This document shows, one piece after another, positions 1 through 62,512 of a stretch of DNA of 64,000 nucleotides (position 1 is its first letter; every line of letters begins with the position of its first letter). The notes beneath the pieces were generated by a model. The model searched no databases and was not told the DNA's origin. It saw only the letters and a list, made by a program, of their open reading frames with translations. Origin of the DNA: Apteryx mantelli (lineage: Eukaryota; Chordata; Aves; Apterygiformes; Apterygidae); assembly GCF_036417845.1 (NCBI RefSeq), contig NC_089980.1, forward strand, positions 55,116,501 through 55,180,500, read 5' to 3'. The position numbers and the translations under genes are program-made.

Positions 1-2515
1 CTTCATGGCTTCCCCATTCAAGAAAATTTCTGTCATTTTTTGATATATATTTACGTTATATACATTGTTCTTAACGTTTACACCTGACTAGATAGAAGCC
101 CTGTCTCTGAACGTGACAAAATGAGAATCCTTTATGATCACTATTTTAAAATCACTGTTCCAGCACGTGGACGTTTCACGCAAGTCACTTCCTGAAAGCA
201 AAGGCATATGTGATCTTCAAACTCCCACTGGCTTTTCAACAAAAGGAGAAACCCTTTCCATGAGAATTTTATATGTCTTTTGGACATTTTCTCATTGATG
301 TCTTACAGCATTCAGAAGACATATACAGATACAATACACTCTTCCTTGGAAGGGGATGGTTGGGGTAAGTGAATTAGAGCCTTATTAGAGGCTTTACTAC
401 TCATTTAAGCAGCAAAGGCATTCTTGTGACTTTGGGCAAGTCTTTCCCACAAATAGCTTAGCCAGCCAAACAAAGAGAAATAAAAACGAAGTGCAGATGT
501 GTAAGTGTCATCTGTCTGGTAGTCCCCTTCACGGCTAGGTATGGCCTTGCCTTCATCTGCCAATTGATTTTGCACTCAGGTGGTATCTCCTTCCAAGTGT
601 TATTCATTGCTGTGTAGTAACAGGTCTCTCCCAAAACTCAGCCCCCAGTCACATCTGTTCTTGTCCCTTCCAGAGTCCCAGCTGCATTTGGGAATTTCAG
701 AGTCCCCCCAAAACAATACAGCCCTCCTCAGTGCCCTTTCTCATTGTCGCATATGGATACCCCTTCAGTTCCTTTTTCTTATCATCACAAAACACAATGG
801 CATGCAAAGAAAGAAATTTCTTCATGAGAAAAACAAACAAAATTCACATATCCTTTGTCCCTCCTGAATATGCTTTTGGAATCATCCTTCTTCTTCAGGT
901 AGACCACTGACCATCAGGACTAGTTCCTGGTGCTTAAGCCCTCTTCTCAGGCCCTATAAAAGCTAACTTCCCCAATGAGGTTTCTTCTCCACAGAGGAGA
1001 CTCCTGATAGACCACCGCCAACAACTTCTTTTCAAGAGAATTTAACTCCTCTGCAGCTATGCCTGATAAATCAACTACCCCACCTATTTCCAGGTGGATG
1101 CGTAAGAGCTAACAGAACTCCCAGACTTCCATTGGTCTTTTCTCTGCTACACCACAGCCATGTAAAGCAAAGTCTGAGTCATCAGACATGCCATTTTCCC
1201 CTGTGCTAGTGTGTTCACAGTAATAACTAACATGCTGGATTCTATTTCCTTAGTTGTTTTCCTATTCAACTTTTCCACCATAATCAGAGTGTACATTCTG
1301 GAACAAATATAATTACCCCCACCATAAAAAACCCTGCCCTAAGAAGACTTTTCAAAACATTGAGTCCAAATTAACTTTCCATAGGATCTAGTAGAAACTT
1401 TTTTATGCGATCTATTAACTCCAGATATCTTCAGGTACTACAGTGATGGAACGAAGTGAAAAAAACTTACAATAAACAGATACATACTATGTGTATAATC
1501 TTAGCTTATTCTAGGAGTTCTCTTACTTCAGTCATTATTGAAAGGTTTCTTTTCTTTTCCCGTGGCTTTTTAAGTAACAACAGGTGGTGATCAAACTTAT
1601 TTTGGATATTGCAAGCTTTGCTTGGCCAGCTGGCATGCTGTTCAGCCTCCTAAGAATGCTTCTCTGGTCAGAACTTTTCAGGGGTTACCATGACAAACAT
1701 ATGGTAATTGTATAGGAGAGCAAACAGCCAAATTTTCCCTATGTTCTCCATTGTACAGCTTTCAGTGTACATTCCAAAACATGCATCTTTTTATGTCACA
1801 AACAACTTGTAGAATCCATGTTACATTTTTTCTAATATTCTATCTTTGTAAGAGAAAGATATCAAAATGGTGCATATCTGCATAAATCAGGGAATATTCT
1901 AACAAGTTTATTTCATTCTATTTGCTGCATTAAGAATTAACTTTGCTGCAAGGCAGAAATTTCTTTTTTTAACCATTTTGCCTTTTATTCTATTGCCTTG
2001 TCCCAGTGCAGTAGTATTAGTTAGAGACCCTTCAGTACCAGCAGGTTCACTGAGGCTCTATGAAAATCTGAGTATAACCTGACAGTAGCAGTAGCTACCT
2101 CAGATGTTCTGTATGTGTGGATTTCATTTAAAACACACACTGCACCCTTCAGGGAGCTCAGCATGTTTTCACCAGCAGCATCCAGCAGCGACCACAGGTT
2201 CCCCATCCTGTATGCTTCCATGTATCCCTAGTCTCAAAGTTGGAGGAACTCCAATCACTGCTTCTCTCTTTCTCCCTCAGGATCCAGATAACAAGAATCA
2301 AAGCTCTGGGAAAAAAGATGGCAAGTCACGGGATCCTCTCATTCAGAACAGACTGAGAAGTAATCAAACTCTGAGCATGTGTATATGTGTACCTTGCTCA
2401 GGATGATGTCAAGCAGTCTGTTCACAGTGGAGCTGGAAACTGAAAAATATCTGAAAATTGAAGGGCCACTCATTTAAACTGCATGTCTGACCCTAAGGAT
2501 CTCACTGAAGTGTAA

Positions 2516-2710
2516 TGGTTAGAAAATGTATCAGATGAGTTCCATGTGGCTGCAGGAATTCTACAAAAACATGTTGCCAAGGGAGCTGATGATCTAGTTG
2601 CACAGGATCATAATACTAGTTGGAAATATTATCCTAAAGTCAAAAGCTGTCTTTATACAATTGGCAAATCTTTTCAGCATGTGAAAGAGGCCGAAACTGA
2701 TTTTACCTAG
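2516..2710 (+). pseudogene. possible decayed retrocopy fragment, family unknown
   Basis: One plus-strand frame stays open for 64 codons, from just after a TAA at 2513 to a TAG at 2708-2710. Its composition looks protein-like (for example QKHVAKGADDLVAQD and KVKSCLYTIGKSFQHVKEAE). Shorter protein-like stretches occur in other frames on both sides: a DPDNK...SGKKDGKSRDPLIQ segment near 2281-2345, and another open piece near 3412-3650. This pattern, broken by stops and frame changes, resembles an old processed pseudogene. I could not recognise the parent family and saw no poly(A) tail or target duplication. It could equally be chance. Confidence 0.2.
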
Positions 2711-4459
2711 GATCTTCCATTAAAGCATTACCACAAATCAGAGTGATCTGCAGAAGAAATTCAGTAGGTCCAAGTAGTATAACAATATTCTTCAATATCT
2801 TCACTGAGGTCCAACAAGCACCCACTGCCTTTTGCCAAAAAGAGATGAAGAATGGCTGTTTTAGCAGCAAGCACTCAGAGCAGCTGAACTACTCCTCAAC
2901 ATTCAGAGTATGAGTCAGGGACAGGCTGCCTCTGCCACCAAAGGTGTTAGGTGTGGTGGCTGAGAGCTCCTCCCAAAATCTTGCCCCTGCCACTCTCAAC
3001 AGCTGCAACAATAATCCACAGCTGTCACATATGCCTTCTCACCCTAATCATAGTAGTGGCTCACTAAATTGGGCTTTTCCCTGTTTGTCCCACCTCTGGG
3101 GAGATAACGAGCACATCTGACAGCACAGCACAACTGTCCCATTCCTTCCTCCCAAAACAATTTCCAATTTCAGCCGTCCTGTTCCATCCTGCTCTTTCCT
3201 TCCACATAGCAGCAATTGTCCCAACAATATCATCATCTCTAGGTTTCTGTGCAATTGTCAGGGCAATTATGGCCTAATGGTGTACTCAGGGTCCTGACAG
3301 TGCAGTATGGAGATTGACTTAAGCTACATCTGAAAATCTGAGGCAAAGCCAGGCCATGCAATTAGTGTCATAAAGAAGGATGAAGCCAAATGACACTATG
3401 ACTTTAGCCACATTTTACTGATGAGCAGGGAAAGGTCCACTGCAGTGACACCAAATGGCAGAAAGGCTGCAATGTATCTTGGAGAAGAAAGGCCTTCATT
3501 ACTTCATATTCTAGAACATCTCCTGTGAATGTGACCCTTGGAATAAAACATGCAAGGAAAATGGTAAACTGCTGCAGAAATCTGGACAACCGATTTTTCT
3601 CAATATCAGCCAATCATGAAAATGAGGATATTCGTGTAACTTTGATAGTGAATGTGAGGTGATTCTACAACTAAAAGTGCCTGATCAGTATTCTAACTCT
3701 ATTTGACAAAGTGCAGAGTGCAACATTTCGAATTGATAGTTGCTTCCTAAAATCATGAATGGAAGAAATTTCCTATGTTCTGGATGTTATAACACATGGA
3801 ATTATCTAACCTGCAAACAGGAGGAATGAAGCAATTGAAGGGATCCAGACTAGTAAAACGAAAGTAAAGAAAGACTGCCATGTGAAATTTAACATGAAAT
3901 AAGAACATATTGAAGCACCTAGTTGTAAGAGTATGTGGAATATGAAAGCATCTGCTTCATTTAAGGTATCAGATTGAGTACCTTTTCAGTTCAAGGGGAA
4001 TCATAAGTAACAGGGAAAGAAATAGACAAACCACACAGAGACACAAACCTGACAGACAAGGGATAACAGAGACAAGGACACAGACCAGTCTCCAGTCACT
4101 AAGTTATGGGTCATTAGGAAACTAAGGCGTAGTTTTGGAGAGGGTCAACCTGGACTTTGCAATTGATAAGAGGGAAACAAGATGAACTTAAGGATTTTGG
4201 ATATTCAAGGGGTGCCTGTGGGACTATGCAAAACTTACTAAGGAATGTTTTGGGGTAAGGGGATTGGGGAAGAATAAAGAGGGGAATAAAGAAGAGGGGT
4301 CCAGTCACATGCAAGCAGTGGCTGATCAGTATGCTTGTCTGACTAAGCCCTGTGCCTGATCAGCACAGTTTATCCTACCTTCTTATTAAATTCTTTCTTA
4401 ACTATCTTTCCATGTAATCTCACTCTCCACCCTGTATTTAAATGCTGTGAGGACTAGGT

Positions 4460-4830
4460 GCCAGCAATTGGAGAGACCAGAATGAGTGAATTCAGGTCAG
4501 AACCTGGAGTCAGACCTTAGGTGTAGTGGCCCTTGTGCCTGTGATGCCAGCGACTGAGGTGAGTGAGGGTCTAGCATCAGTAATTAGAGGGGCCATGGAT
4601 CAAGGAGCACATCAGGAGGGCCAGCAACTGGGGGGACTGGGATGAGTGAATTCGGTCCAACAACTGGAGACAGATCTCAGGTGAAAAGGCCCTTGTGTCT
4701 GTGGTGCCAGCAACTGTAGCGAGTGAGAGTCCTATACCAGCAACTGGAGGGGGTGAGGGTCTCAGTGTCAGCAGCTGGAGTTGGTCCATGGGTCATAGGG
4801 CTCATGTGCCTGGTGGACAGCTACTGGGGA
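4460..4830. repeat. imperfect 160-bp tandem repeats with a shorter internal motif
   Basis: Two units of about 160 bp start at 4460 and 4620. Both open with GCCAGCAAYTGG, continue with GATGAGTGAATTC, and contain GGCCCTTGTG further on. Within and after them, shorter variants of CAGCAACTGGAG recur, for example near 4709, 4738 and 4770, so the array looks hierarchical. Local GC content is higher than in the flanks. The array may belong to the LTR-like sequence immediately to the right. Confidence 0.6.
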
Positions 4831-5340
4831 GGTCAGGGGCGGGCAGAGCATTTATATTTTTGCCCTAACCTGGTGTGCGGAAGGGTGTAATTCGCTAGCA
4901 AACTTCAAGCTGGCAAGCAGGAGGCCCAGAATCCAAGCAGGGATATTAGACAGGCAGCAGGCCCGTACTGATGTTCAAGAGATCCATGAATGTGCATGAG
5001 CTCATGAATATAGAGAGTGAGTGTGTGCTTTCACTAGCGAACCTCAGTTGTGAAGGGCTGGAGAGGAAGAAGGGGATTTGACTATGTTTATGTTTTATAT
5101 GAGTGCTGGAAGTGTTCTGGCAGCACTTCATATGTGGCAGTCCGTGGAGCTGGCTGTGTCAGTGTCTTCTGCATGCATATGCATGTGCGTGTGCGTGTGG
5201 GTGGAATACACACTCAGCCTCGCTCCTGGTTGAACCTGTGAATGTGAAAGCAGCAACTGCATCCACAGCCCTGGGATGGAGAGATCCCTGGATCCTGGAG
5301 CCTGCCAGAGGCAGCAGCTCTTATAGTATCCCTTAACACT
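4831..5340 (+). mobile_element. possible endogenous-retrovirus (LTR/leader) remnant
   Basis: The stretch is more GC-rich than its surroundings. It has a TATA-like TTATATTTTTG near 4851, and two spaced copies of a TTCRCTAGCRAACYTCA motif at about 4891 and 5031. It also carries a GT-rich patch at about 5171-5205. Together with the tandem array to its left it resembles the regulatory or leader part of an old LTR retroelement. I could not define TG...CA ends or a target duplication, and no gag or pol reading frame is visible. This is inference only. Confidence 0.25.
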
Positions 5341-8300
5341 GGTATTTAGTCTAGGCTGCCATTTGAGGTTGTTTTGTTTTTCCTCTGTAAGAAAAGGGAA
5401 TGGAGCACTAGACTCTTGACTTCTGAAGGAATTGTGATGTCTCCAAAATGCGTTCAATTGAGAGAAGGCAGAAGGAGACAAAATAGTAAAGTTTCTTGTG
5501 TATTATGGACAATTAGAGTCTACAGTGTTTTATCTTAAAGAATATTTTGATTCTTTCAAAAAAGCATTGGTGCATCAGCCTTTTGTACCAATCACCTCCT
5601 GATAATTACATTTGTCTGATTCTTTCTTGGTGATTCTCATTTCTTCTTCTTTTTGATTTCTTCAGTTTCCCACTGTACTTCACAGTCTAACTCCCATGTT
5701 CACTGCTTCCAACTTAGACCATAGATAAATATTTTTGTTTGTTCTTTCCTTAGCTACAGTTATAAAGGAAGAGGAGAATGCAGGAGAAATATAAAAATAT
5801 TCAAAATCTTTAGATGGAACTTTACAAATCCATGCACTTCACAGTAAATGAAGCAGAAGCCTGAGTAGTCCAAAAGTCACTAGTAGTGTCCAAGATTCTC
5901 TCACTTATTGGCAAGATGGCCTGGCTATGTGAGGTTGCCTGACAACATCAGAAACTTAAAATGCCTTTTCTTGTACCACCTTCAGAGGAACCCGTAAGAC
6001 TTTCTGGCACTCTCCAAAGCAACCTTGAAATGCCTCCAAATCATCAATAGTCAAAAAGACAGATGGATTCACAGCTTTACCCAGTAAAGATGATGTAAAT
6101 GGGAAGGTGCAAAATAGTCTTACCAACTTCAAGAAAAAAAGAAAAAATAAGCTAAATGAATTTTCACTGGAAATATTTTAGTTTGACAAAACAGACAAAA
6201 TGGAAAAATTCTTTTGGAACTCAAAGCAAAAAAATCCTATAAAGCTGCAGGCCAGAATAAAACGTATGAAGCTTTATTCTAAGCAAGGATCAAAAAAGAA
6301 CCTGAGCATTCTGCTCTGATTCCTCACTCAGTTACAATATAAGGAATGCATGTCAGAAGAATGAAGAAAGGAACCTTCATCAAAGAAAATGAGCAAAAGA
6401 AACAACTAAGATTCCCAGGGAAATTGTGTACAGTTACTCTGAAAAGAATTTCCCATGCTTTCAAGAACACCATACTGGATTTTTTTTTCTTTCCATTTTA
6501 TTAGAGTTTTGTACTTGGCAATATTGTTAAATTCAGTAACAATGGATAAAATTCACTGAAGTGCAACTAGGACATTAAACAAAAGTAAAACAGCTTCCAC
6601 TGTGGATTTCCGAAGCAAATATTTAGAACAAAATCAACAGACAATAATGTTGAAATCTTGGAGCTGGCGTTACTACCCACAACACTGCAAACAGTACAAA
6701 TCAGAAGGTGGACTTACCTTGACTATATTACCTTGACTACATATTTCAAGAACCCTGGACAAAGGTCTCTCTAAACAAGCCCTATTCAGGCAAACCCAAA
6801 GCAGAAAAAAGAGAGGTCTTTCCAGAGGGACCATTCCAAACACAGTAATGGCTGATACAACAACTTTACAAATCAACAACTTTAAGAGATTAAAGGAACT
6901 GGCCCACAATAAGATTGTTTAGGAACTAATCTCTCCTGTAAGCACCCAACAGTGCAAGAAATGTTCTGGATTTCACTGGACAGGATCTATGAACAAAAAA
7001 AGCAAAAATTTTCAAACCATGTAACTGTATAGTAGACCTAACGCTTCAGTGGTGCCTTGTTCCAGGTTAAGATAGAGCTTTCCAAACACAGCCATTTTTA
7101 AATTATCTATGTGAAAAACACCTGGTGAACACATTAGGAAAAAGTGAACAGTTTTCTTCCTTATGAGTACTCCAGAATAGATTTTAAAATACAGACGATT
7201 CAACCTTTAGTCAGAGCAAAGAGAGAAAATTTCATTTTTAAAAAGTGTTTTTTTTCCTGAAAGTTACAAGCAAATGAAAAACAGTGATTTCTTTTCTGTA
7301 TTTCTTCTCTACATCAGTTAGTATCAATGATTACTGTGTAATGTACAAACACACATATACACAACATCTAATGCTCACACTGTAAATATGGGTCATTAAG
7401 AACCTGAATTAATTTTTTAAGTTTGGCTGACTGAAGTCAGTGGACACTAGAATGCACTGACTGCCAAACTAAATATGGAGCAAGAACATAAATAAAATAT
7501 TTCTCTCTTCCCAGGCCATATTCATTTAATTGATTACCCAGATTTTACACTTCTAAATATTTTACCATTCACCTGCTCTACTTGTATTAGTATTTAAAGA
7601 GGAAGAGACAGGTAAGTGATCTGTGAAAAGCTCTCTACTTTTTCATTACTCTTCTAGAATCACAGTTTGAGCAACTTATTAGAAAAACATAAGAATGTAA
7701 CAGATTCCAGACTCAGTAGTCTCTAGTTTCATTACTTTCTGACATTCAGTGCAGGTAATACAGCAATGTTTTTGGCAAGAACATATATGCCCCCTATAGG
7801 CTTAACATATTCTTATCACAGAAATGTGGAAGTAATTGAAACAATCATTAAGTATTTCCTAAAGAGAAAACTTAGTACTAGAAAAAATATATTACATCTT
7901 TCAATAAATATACATTTATATATACACAAAGCAAACACAAAAATATTATTTAAAGCATAAGCATCTTCCCCATCCAACCCCTTTTTCTTTTAAACATAAT
8001 TCTTTCAGCCTATACAACAGAGATTGCCCCAAGTATTTTCTTTGCTAAGCAATTATCCCTCCCCACCACTTCTCCCCCTCATCCCACAGCTTTCCCAAGT
8101 TCAACACTGGAAGATTTTTGGAAAAAGAGCAATATCTTATTCTGAGGTTATGATAAAGTATTATGTATATTTATAGCACTATATACATGATTTATAATAA
8201 TGTTGTTACAATTACATTTATATTTTAAAGGCTGAATGATTAATTCTACCTCCTTTAGCAGGAATGACATGCTGTTTTGGAAATACCATTAGTATCCGTT

Positions 8301-8612
8301 TCAATATACTATTTTATAAATAAAATTAATTCTACATATATAGTAGGTAAGACATGGCTGACATATCTTGACTGTTTAATGGTTTCCACATAAGTACCCA
8401 TAATTGGGAACCAAAAGTAAAAATCTGCCCAATGTTTTGTTTGGTCTGTTAAAATTAGTAAATTCAAATTAGCCTTTAATTTTCTTTTTTAAAAGCCTAA
8501 TTATAGGTCTGATTCCACATCCGAATCCCTACTGGTATATCACAGCAAGTATGACAATTCTGAATAAAGATAAAGCTGGCCTTTTTATTCTAAGATACCT
8601 AACCTGGCCTTA

Positions 8613-58054
<49,442 letters not shown>

Positions 58055-58400
58055 CCTGCGGCTGAAACGGGCCCCGCGAAGGAGCGCCACAAGAAGACAC
58101 GGACAGGCTCCCCTTTTTGGTGCTCCCTGGGGATTACCTGACGCGAGGCACCCGGCCGGGGATCCTGGGCCCCACGGCCAGGCGCTGCCCCGCACCGGGA
58201 AGGCCCCACGGCCCGGCGGCGGCGGCGGCAGCGGCCCGCCCGCAGCAACGGCCGCCGTAACCAGGGCAGTGGGGACGGCGACGGGTCGCCGAACGGGACA
58301 ATCCGCGCGGCGGCCGCCGTCCTCCCTCCCCTCCCCCCCGGCGCGCAAGGGCGAGCGGCGGCCGCTAACACTCCCCCCCCACACACACCTCCTGTGTGGA
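58055..58400 (-). promoter_or_regulatory. WDR27: CpG-rich upstream region / probable WDR27 promoter
   Basis: GC- and CpG-rich sequence directly upstream of the WDR27 ATG, with no TATA box, as in CpG-island promoters. It ends where the CR1 element begins. Alternatively it is 5' UTR plus intron, with the true start in the CpG island at 63-64 kb. Confidence 0.5.
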
Positions 58401-58419
58401 AATAACCAAAAACAGTTGT

Positions 58420-59066
58420 TGACTAAAAGGATCTGGAGATCCTGCTGGACAACATGAGCCGCCAGCGCACCCTTGCAGCAAAGGCAGCCAGCCGCATTCT
58501 GGGCTGTAGCAGTGGGAGAGTGGCCAGCAGGCACAGAGAAGTGGTCCTTCCCCTCTATTTGGCACTTGTGAGACTGAATCGGCAGTACTGTGTTCAGTTT
58601 TGCGCTCTCCAGTATAAGAAGGATATGGGCATACTGGGGCTATTCCAGCGGAGGGCAACAAAGATGACCAGAGGGCTGGAGCACAAATGTAGGGGAAGAG
58701 CCTGGGAGAACTGAGCCTAATCAGCCTGAAGAAGAGACAGCTAAGAGGAGACCTTATTGCTATCTTACCAACACCTGAGCAGAGAATACAGGGAAGATGG
58801 AGCTAGACTCTTTTCAGAGGTGCACAATGATATGACATGTTGGAACATGAGAAATTCCAATTATATATTAGGATTTTTTTTAAAAAACAGGTGGTTAAAT
58901 ACTGGAACAGGCTGCACAGAAAGGTGTGGATCTCTGTCCTTGGAGATGTTCAAGACTTGAATGGACATGGCCCTGAACAACCTGCTCTAATTAGACCTAT
59001 TTTGAGCAGGGGGTGGGCTAGATGACCTCTGGAAGTCCCTTTCGATCCGAATTATGATTCTATGAT
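58420..59066 (+). mobile_element. CR1 non-LTR retrotransposon, 5'-truncated
   Basis: About 650 bp matching the 3' end of avian CR1 in plus orientation. It contains remnants of the reverse-transcriptase C-terminal coding region, broken by stops and frameshifts. Recognisable consensus features include the GGATCTGGAGATCCTGCTGG start, TACTGTGTTCAGTTTTG, and the GGGCTAGATGACCTCTGGA tail. It ends ATTATGATTCTATGAT at 59051-59066, the diagnostic CR1 3' repeat. It lies between WDR27 exon 1 and the CpG island to the right. The boundaries are good at the 3' end, approximate at the 5' end. Confidence 0.93.
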
Positions 59067-62064
59067 CAAGTTGTTGATCTGCACCAACTTACACTATTTT
59101 GATGCACATCAATCTGCTGACTCAATATCCACCTCGGCTGCATTTCAAACAGATACTTTTTACAGAAATGTCTTTCTTGGGTCTCTCTATAACTAAACAA
59201 CGCTACAAGCATTTTCGCCCTATATGAGGATGTAATATATATTATAGTTGACAACACAATGTTTTTTGTGTTAGTCTTGCCTCGGGACATTAGCAATTCA
59301 AATTCTTCAGGATGATGTTCTCTCCTTGTGAATACAGATAAACAGCTACAGTTCTGAGCATCAGCTGTGTAGAGAGAGGTAAGTCAATACCCTGCATTTG
59401 ACAATTAGAATTTCTATTCTAAATATGACTCACAGCTGAGAATAATAGAAACAAAAAAAAATTAATTCTGGTATGGCATTGACAATTTTCACAAGTGGTA
59501 TAGTCATAAATATGTTATGACAGTCTAGTCATCAATAACTAAAGGTAAATGCCAATACAGAAAAAAAAGCTGCTGTTCAGACAGGCAAACAGTCCCTAAG
59601 ATTAAAGAATTTGTTCTGAAACATTTTGTGTGGTCTTTTGTAACTGTTTGTAGGCAGTTAAGTAGTATTCTTCTTTCCAGTTCTTCTCACTGTAGCTACA
59701 ATACTTTCATCAACCTATTGCCCATAGTAACAAGGACCTAGTAGAAATCCAAGGAAGTATCAGATCTGGAACTGACTTCTCAACTGATTAAATAGGAGTT
59801 AGACTGCCCACTCCTTTTCTGCAGCTGGACCCTTCCTTATCAAGAAAAGTCAATTTGATTAACACCAATTCTGACAGGTGTGGACCATCACTGATTTTTG
59901 CCTTTTCAAAGGGTGTTGCAGGTCCTCAGTGGCTGAGATGCCACCCATCTGGCAAAATGGCAACTGCCCTGTTGGGACCTGGTGACAGATGCATGTGAAC
60001 ATGTGACATGGCTCCAAGTGTGCAATGGGAAATTTACAGCGTGCCACATCTCCAAGAAACCTACCTCCAGGTGATGTACCATTCTATGCAGCACAATGCT
60101 AATAAGACCTTGGCCTCAGAGTGTTCCCACAGCTGGGGTGTCCAACTATTTCAAATGGAACTGACACACGTGATAAAAACAGACTGCTACAATTTTAGAA
60201 CATTCTAGGTAAACACCATTTTACTTACCATATTGTGCATTTGTGTTCATAGTTTATTTCTATTATTCTCAATATTCAATCATCATAAGTGTTTGTTTAA
60301 AGCAGCTCATAAACTTGTTTAAATTAAAATTAATTTCAATTTTATGTATAAACTCAAATTTAACGGAATCCACATTTAGCAGGTTTATGCAGCCTGTTTA
60401 AATAGAACTGTTTTCCTCTGTTTTCCTCTTGTGTTTGAGGTAGAAATGAACAAAATTTACCCAGGTTTTAAGAAATTAGAGAGATATAGTTTGAAGATAG
60501 AATTTAAGCTCATTATATTAATGCAGAACTCTTGAGGCACATACAGAAATCCTTTTGAATTTCTCAGTACACAATATTGGCCACACAGATTGATTTCAAA
60601 TTTCAGTCCTTCAGTGTTGCTTACAATTTTAAAGAGCTGAGTCAGGCTAAGGTAATTCTGCTTGTTGAAATCAAAAGGTATTCAAAAGCAATAATTTCTT
60701 TTTCTTCCCACTGAATGCTTTCTCCTTTCTGTGATCTTAGGTAAAGTTTATGCTGATAGCAACATAAGCTGTCATCAACTGCTGAACCTAACCTTCAACT
60801 AGTGTATAACATCCAATTTCAGTGCAAATAAAATCATATTTCTCTACTTTTAGCACTTCCTTGTGAAAAATGCTTAGCATATTGTGGAAAACCTAAGTAT
60901 TCAGTTACTCAATATCTCACCATCCTCCCCAAATGTATCATCCTTAGCTTATAAAGTAGGATTTGCTTAGTTGTAAATTCTATACATAACTAAATTCTAA
61001 ACAGAAACACTGAAATGCTTTCCAGTCAAGACTAAACATGCTCATTTTGTGGAAACATAACATTTCCAGAGCTGACAAGTGAAATACTGTAACTCCAGAA
61101 CAATTTTGGCAAAGGAAGAAACCTGACTAAAAATTTTAGTTACATCACATTCAAGATCAAATCACCTATCTATAACTTAAGTTTCCTATATTATGCAATG
61201 TGTAACTTATGCAGTTATTTGCAAGTAAATATTTATTTTCCATTTTTCTAGTCAGTGTATGCTAAACTTAACATCAGCAACATCAGTTGCATGTGATAAA
61301 ACTTGGATAAAGCTTTAAGCATTTAGTTACAGTACACCTTTTATATTTTGAAACCATGAAGTTTCACTTCTTGCTTTGAAAATAATCAAGTAGATGATGC
61401 AGTAACAGTTATCAGAAGCATTTTGAGATTTCCATAGTTGGAAGCAGTACCAAAAAATCTTTTTTGAACTTAATCCTTGTCTTCTCAGCAGATACACAGG
61501 TACACACCCAATGCTTTTGTCTTAGCAAGATATATTGCTCAGCAGTGGTGAACCTTGGAAGGCAAATTTGTTTAATTTGCTGTTGCAGTCATTTATTTAT
61601 GTGAACAAATATGGATAGTATGATGATAGACTTCTGATGCTTTGGCAGCCACCACTTCAATTTTCCTTTTCCAAGTCCTTTAGCAACAAAAAAAATTCAA
61701 CAATTCAACAATTGTTCTTAGAAGATATACTAAAATTGCTTTTATAATTACTTTGATTCTATCCTGTCAGACACACCATCCTGTGTTTCTGATACCACAC
61801 AATAAGCCACAGAGCAAAGGCATTAATCACTGTATTAACAAAAATCATCTTCTGATCTATGTAAGAGGATTTCTCCACTCTTTTCAGGAAGTGTAATGAC
61901 TCTTTCCTTTTGAATAGCAGTATCTTAACTTGTAGATGGAATGTTACCACTGCAGTTCCTGCCACGGTTATGATATCTATTGTTAGGAGCTGCGAAATAA
62001 ATAGTACTTAGGCTTGTCTTAGACCATGAACATTCTGCTTTTCTACCTCTGCAGGACTTCCCTC
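59067..62064. other. AT-rich spacer between WDR27 and the right-hand CpG island
   Basis: About 3 kb of AT-rich DNA between two CR1 copies. No conserved exon, RNA gene or named repeat was recognised on either strand. A patch at 59870-60210 is more GC-balanced and may be an old, unidentified repeat. Confidence 0.6.
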
Positions 62065-62282
62065 GAATCACAGAATCACAGAATGGTTGAGGTTGGAAGG
62101 GACCTCTGGAGATCATCTAGTCCAACCCCCCTGCTCAAGCAGGGTCACCTAGAGCACATTGCACAGGATTGTATCCAGGCGGGTTTTGAATATCTCCAGA
62201 GAAGGAGAGTCCACAACCTCTCTGGGCAACCTGTTCCAGTGCTCTGTCACCCTCACAGTGAAAAAGTATTTCCTCATGTTTC
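62065..62282 (-). mobile_element. CR1 non-LTR retrotransposon 3' end
   Basis: A short, well-preserved CR1 tail in reverse orientation. It opens with GAATCACAGAATCACAGAAT, the reverse complement of the CR1 3' repeat, followed by GGTTGAGGTTGGAAGGGACC. Read on the minus strand it encodes the last residues of the CR1 ORF2 (ending near NVL) followed by a stop. It is severely 5'-truncated, as most CR1 copies are. It is closer to consensus than the copy at 58420, so probably younger. Confidence 0.95.
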
Positions 62283-62512
62283 CCTCGAAGCACCTTCCCT
62301 CACGCCGTACACAAGGGCAGCCCCCTCCGGCCACCCAAACGCCCATCCCCTCGCTCCTGCACCCTACAGCAGCCGGCCCGCCTCGCGGCACGCACAAACC
62401 TGGTTCGGCCCTGGAGCCGCCACCAGCCTTCCCCCAGCCCCAAGCACCTGGGAGCGCAGGGCACGCGCCAGCAACCATTCCTACCTGTCAGTGCTCTGCA
62501 AATGGGTGACAT
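62283..62512. other. GC-rich segment of unknown nature beside CR1
   Basis: About 230 bp of C-rich sequence with several CpG, abruptly joined to the CR1 on its left and to AT-rich DNA on its right. Frames are open on both strands because of composition. I do not recognise it. It may be a transduced or co-inserted fragment, a small CpG island, or an unfamiliar part of the element. Confidence 0.3.
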
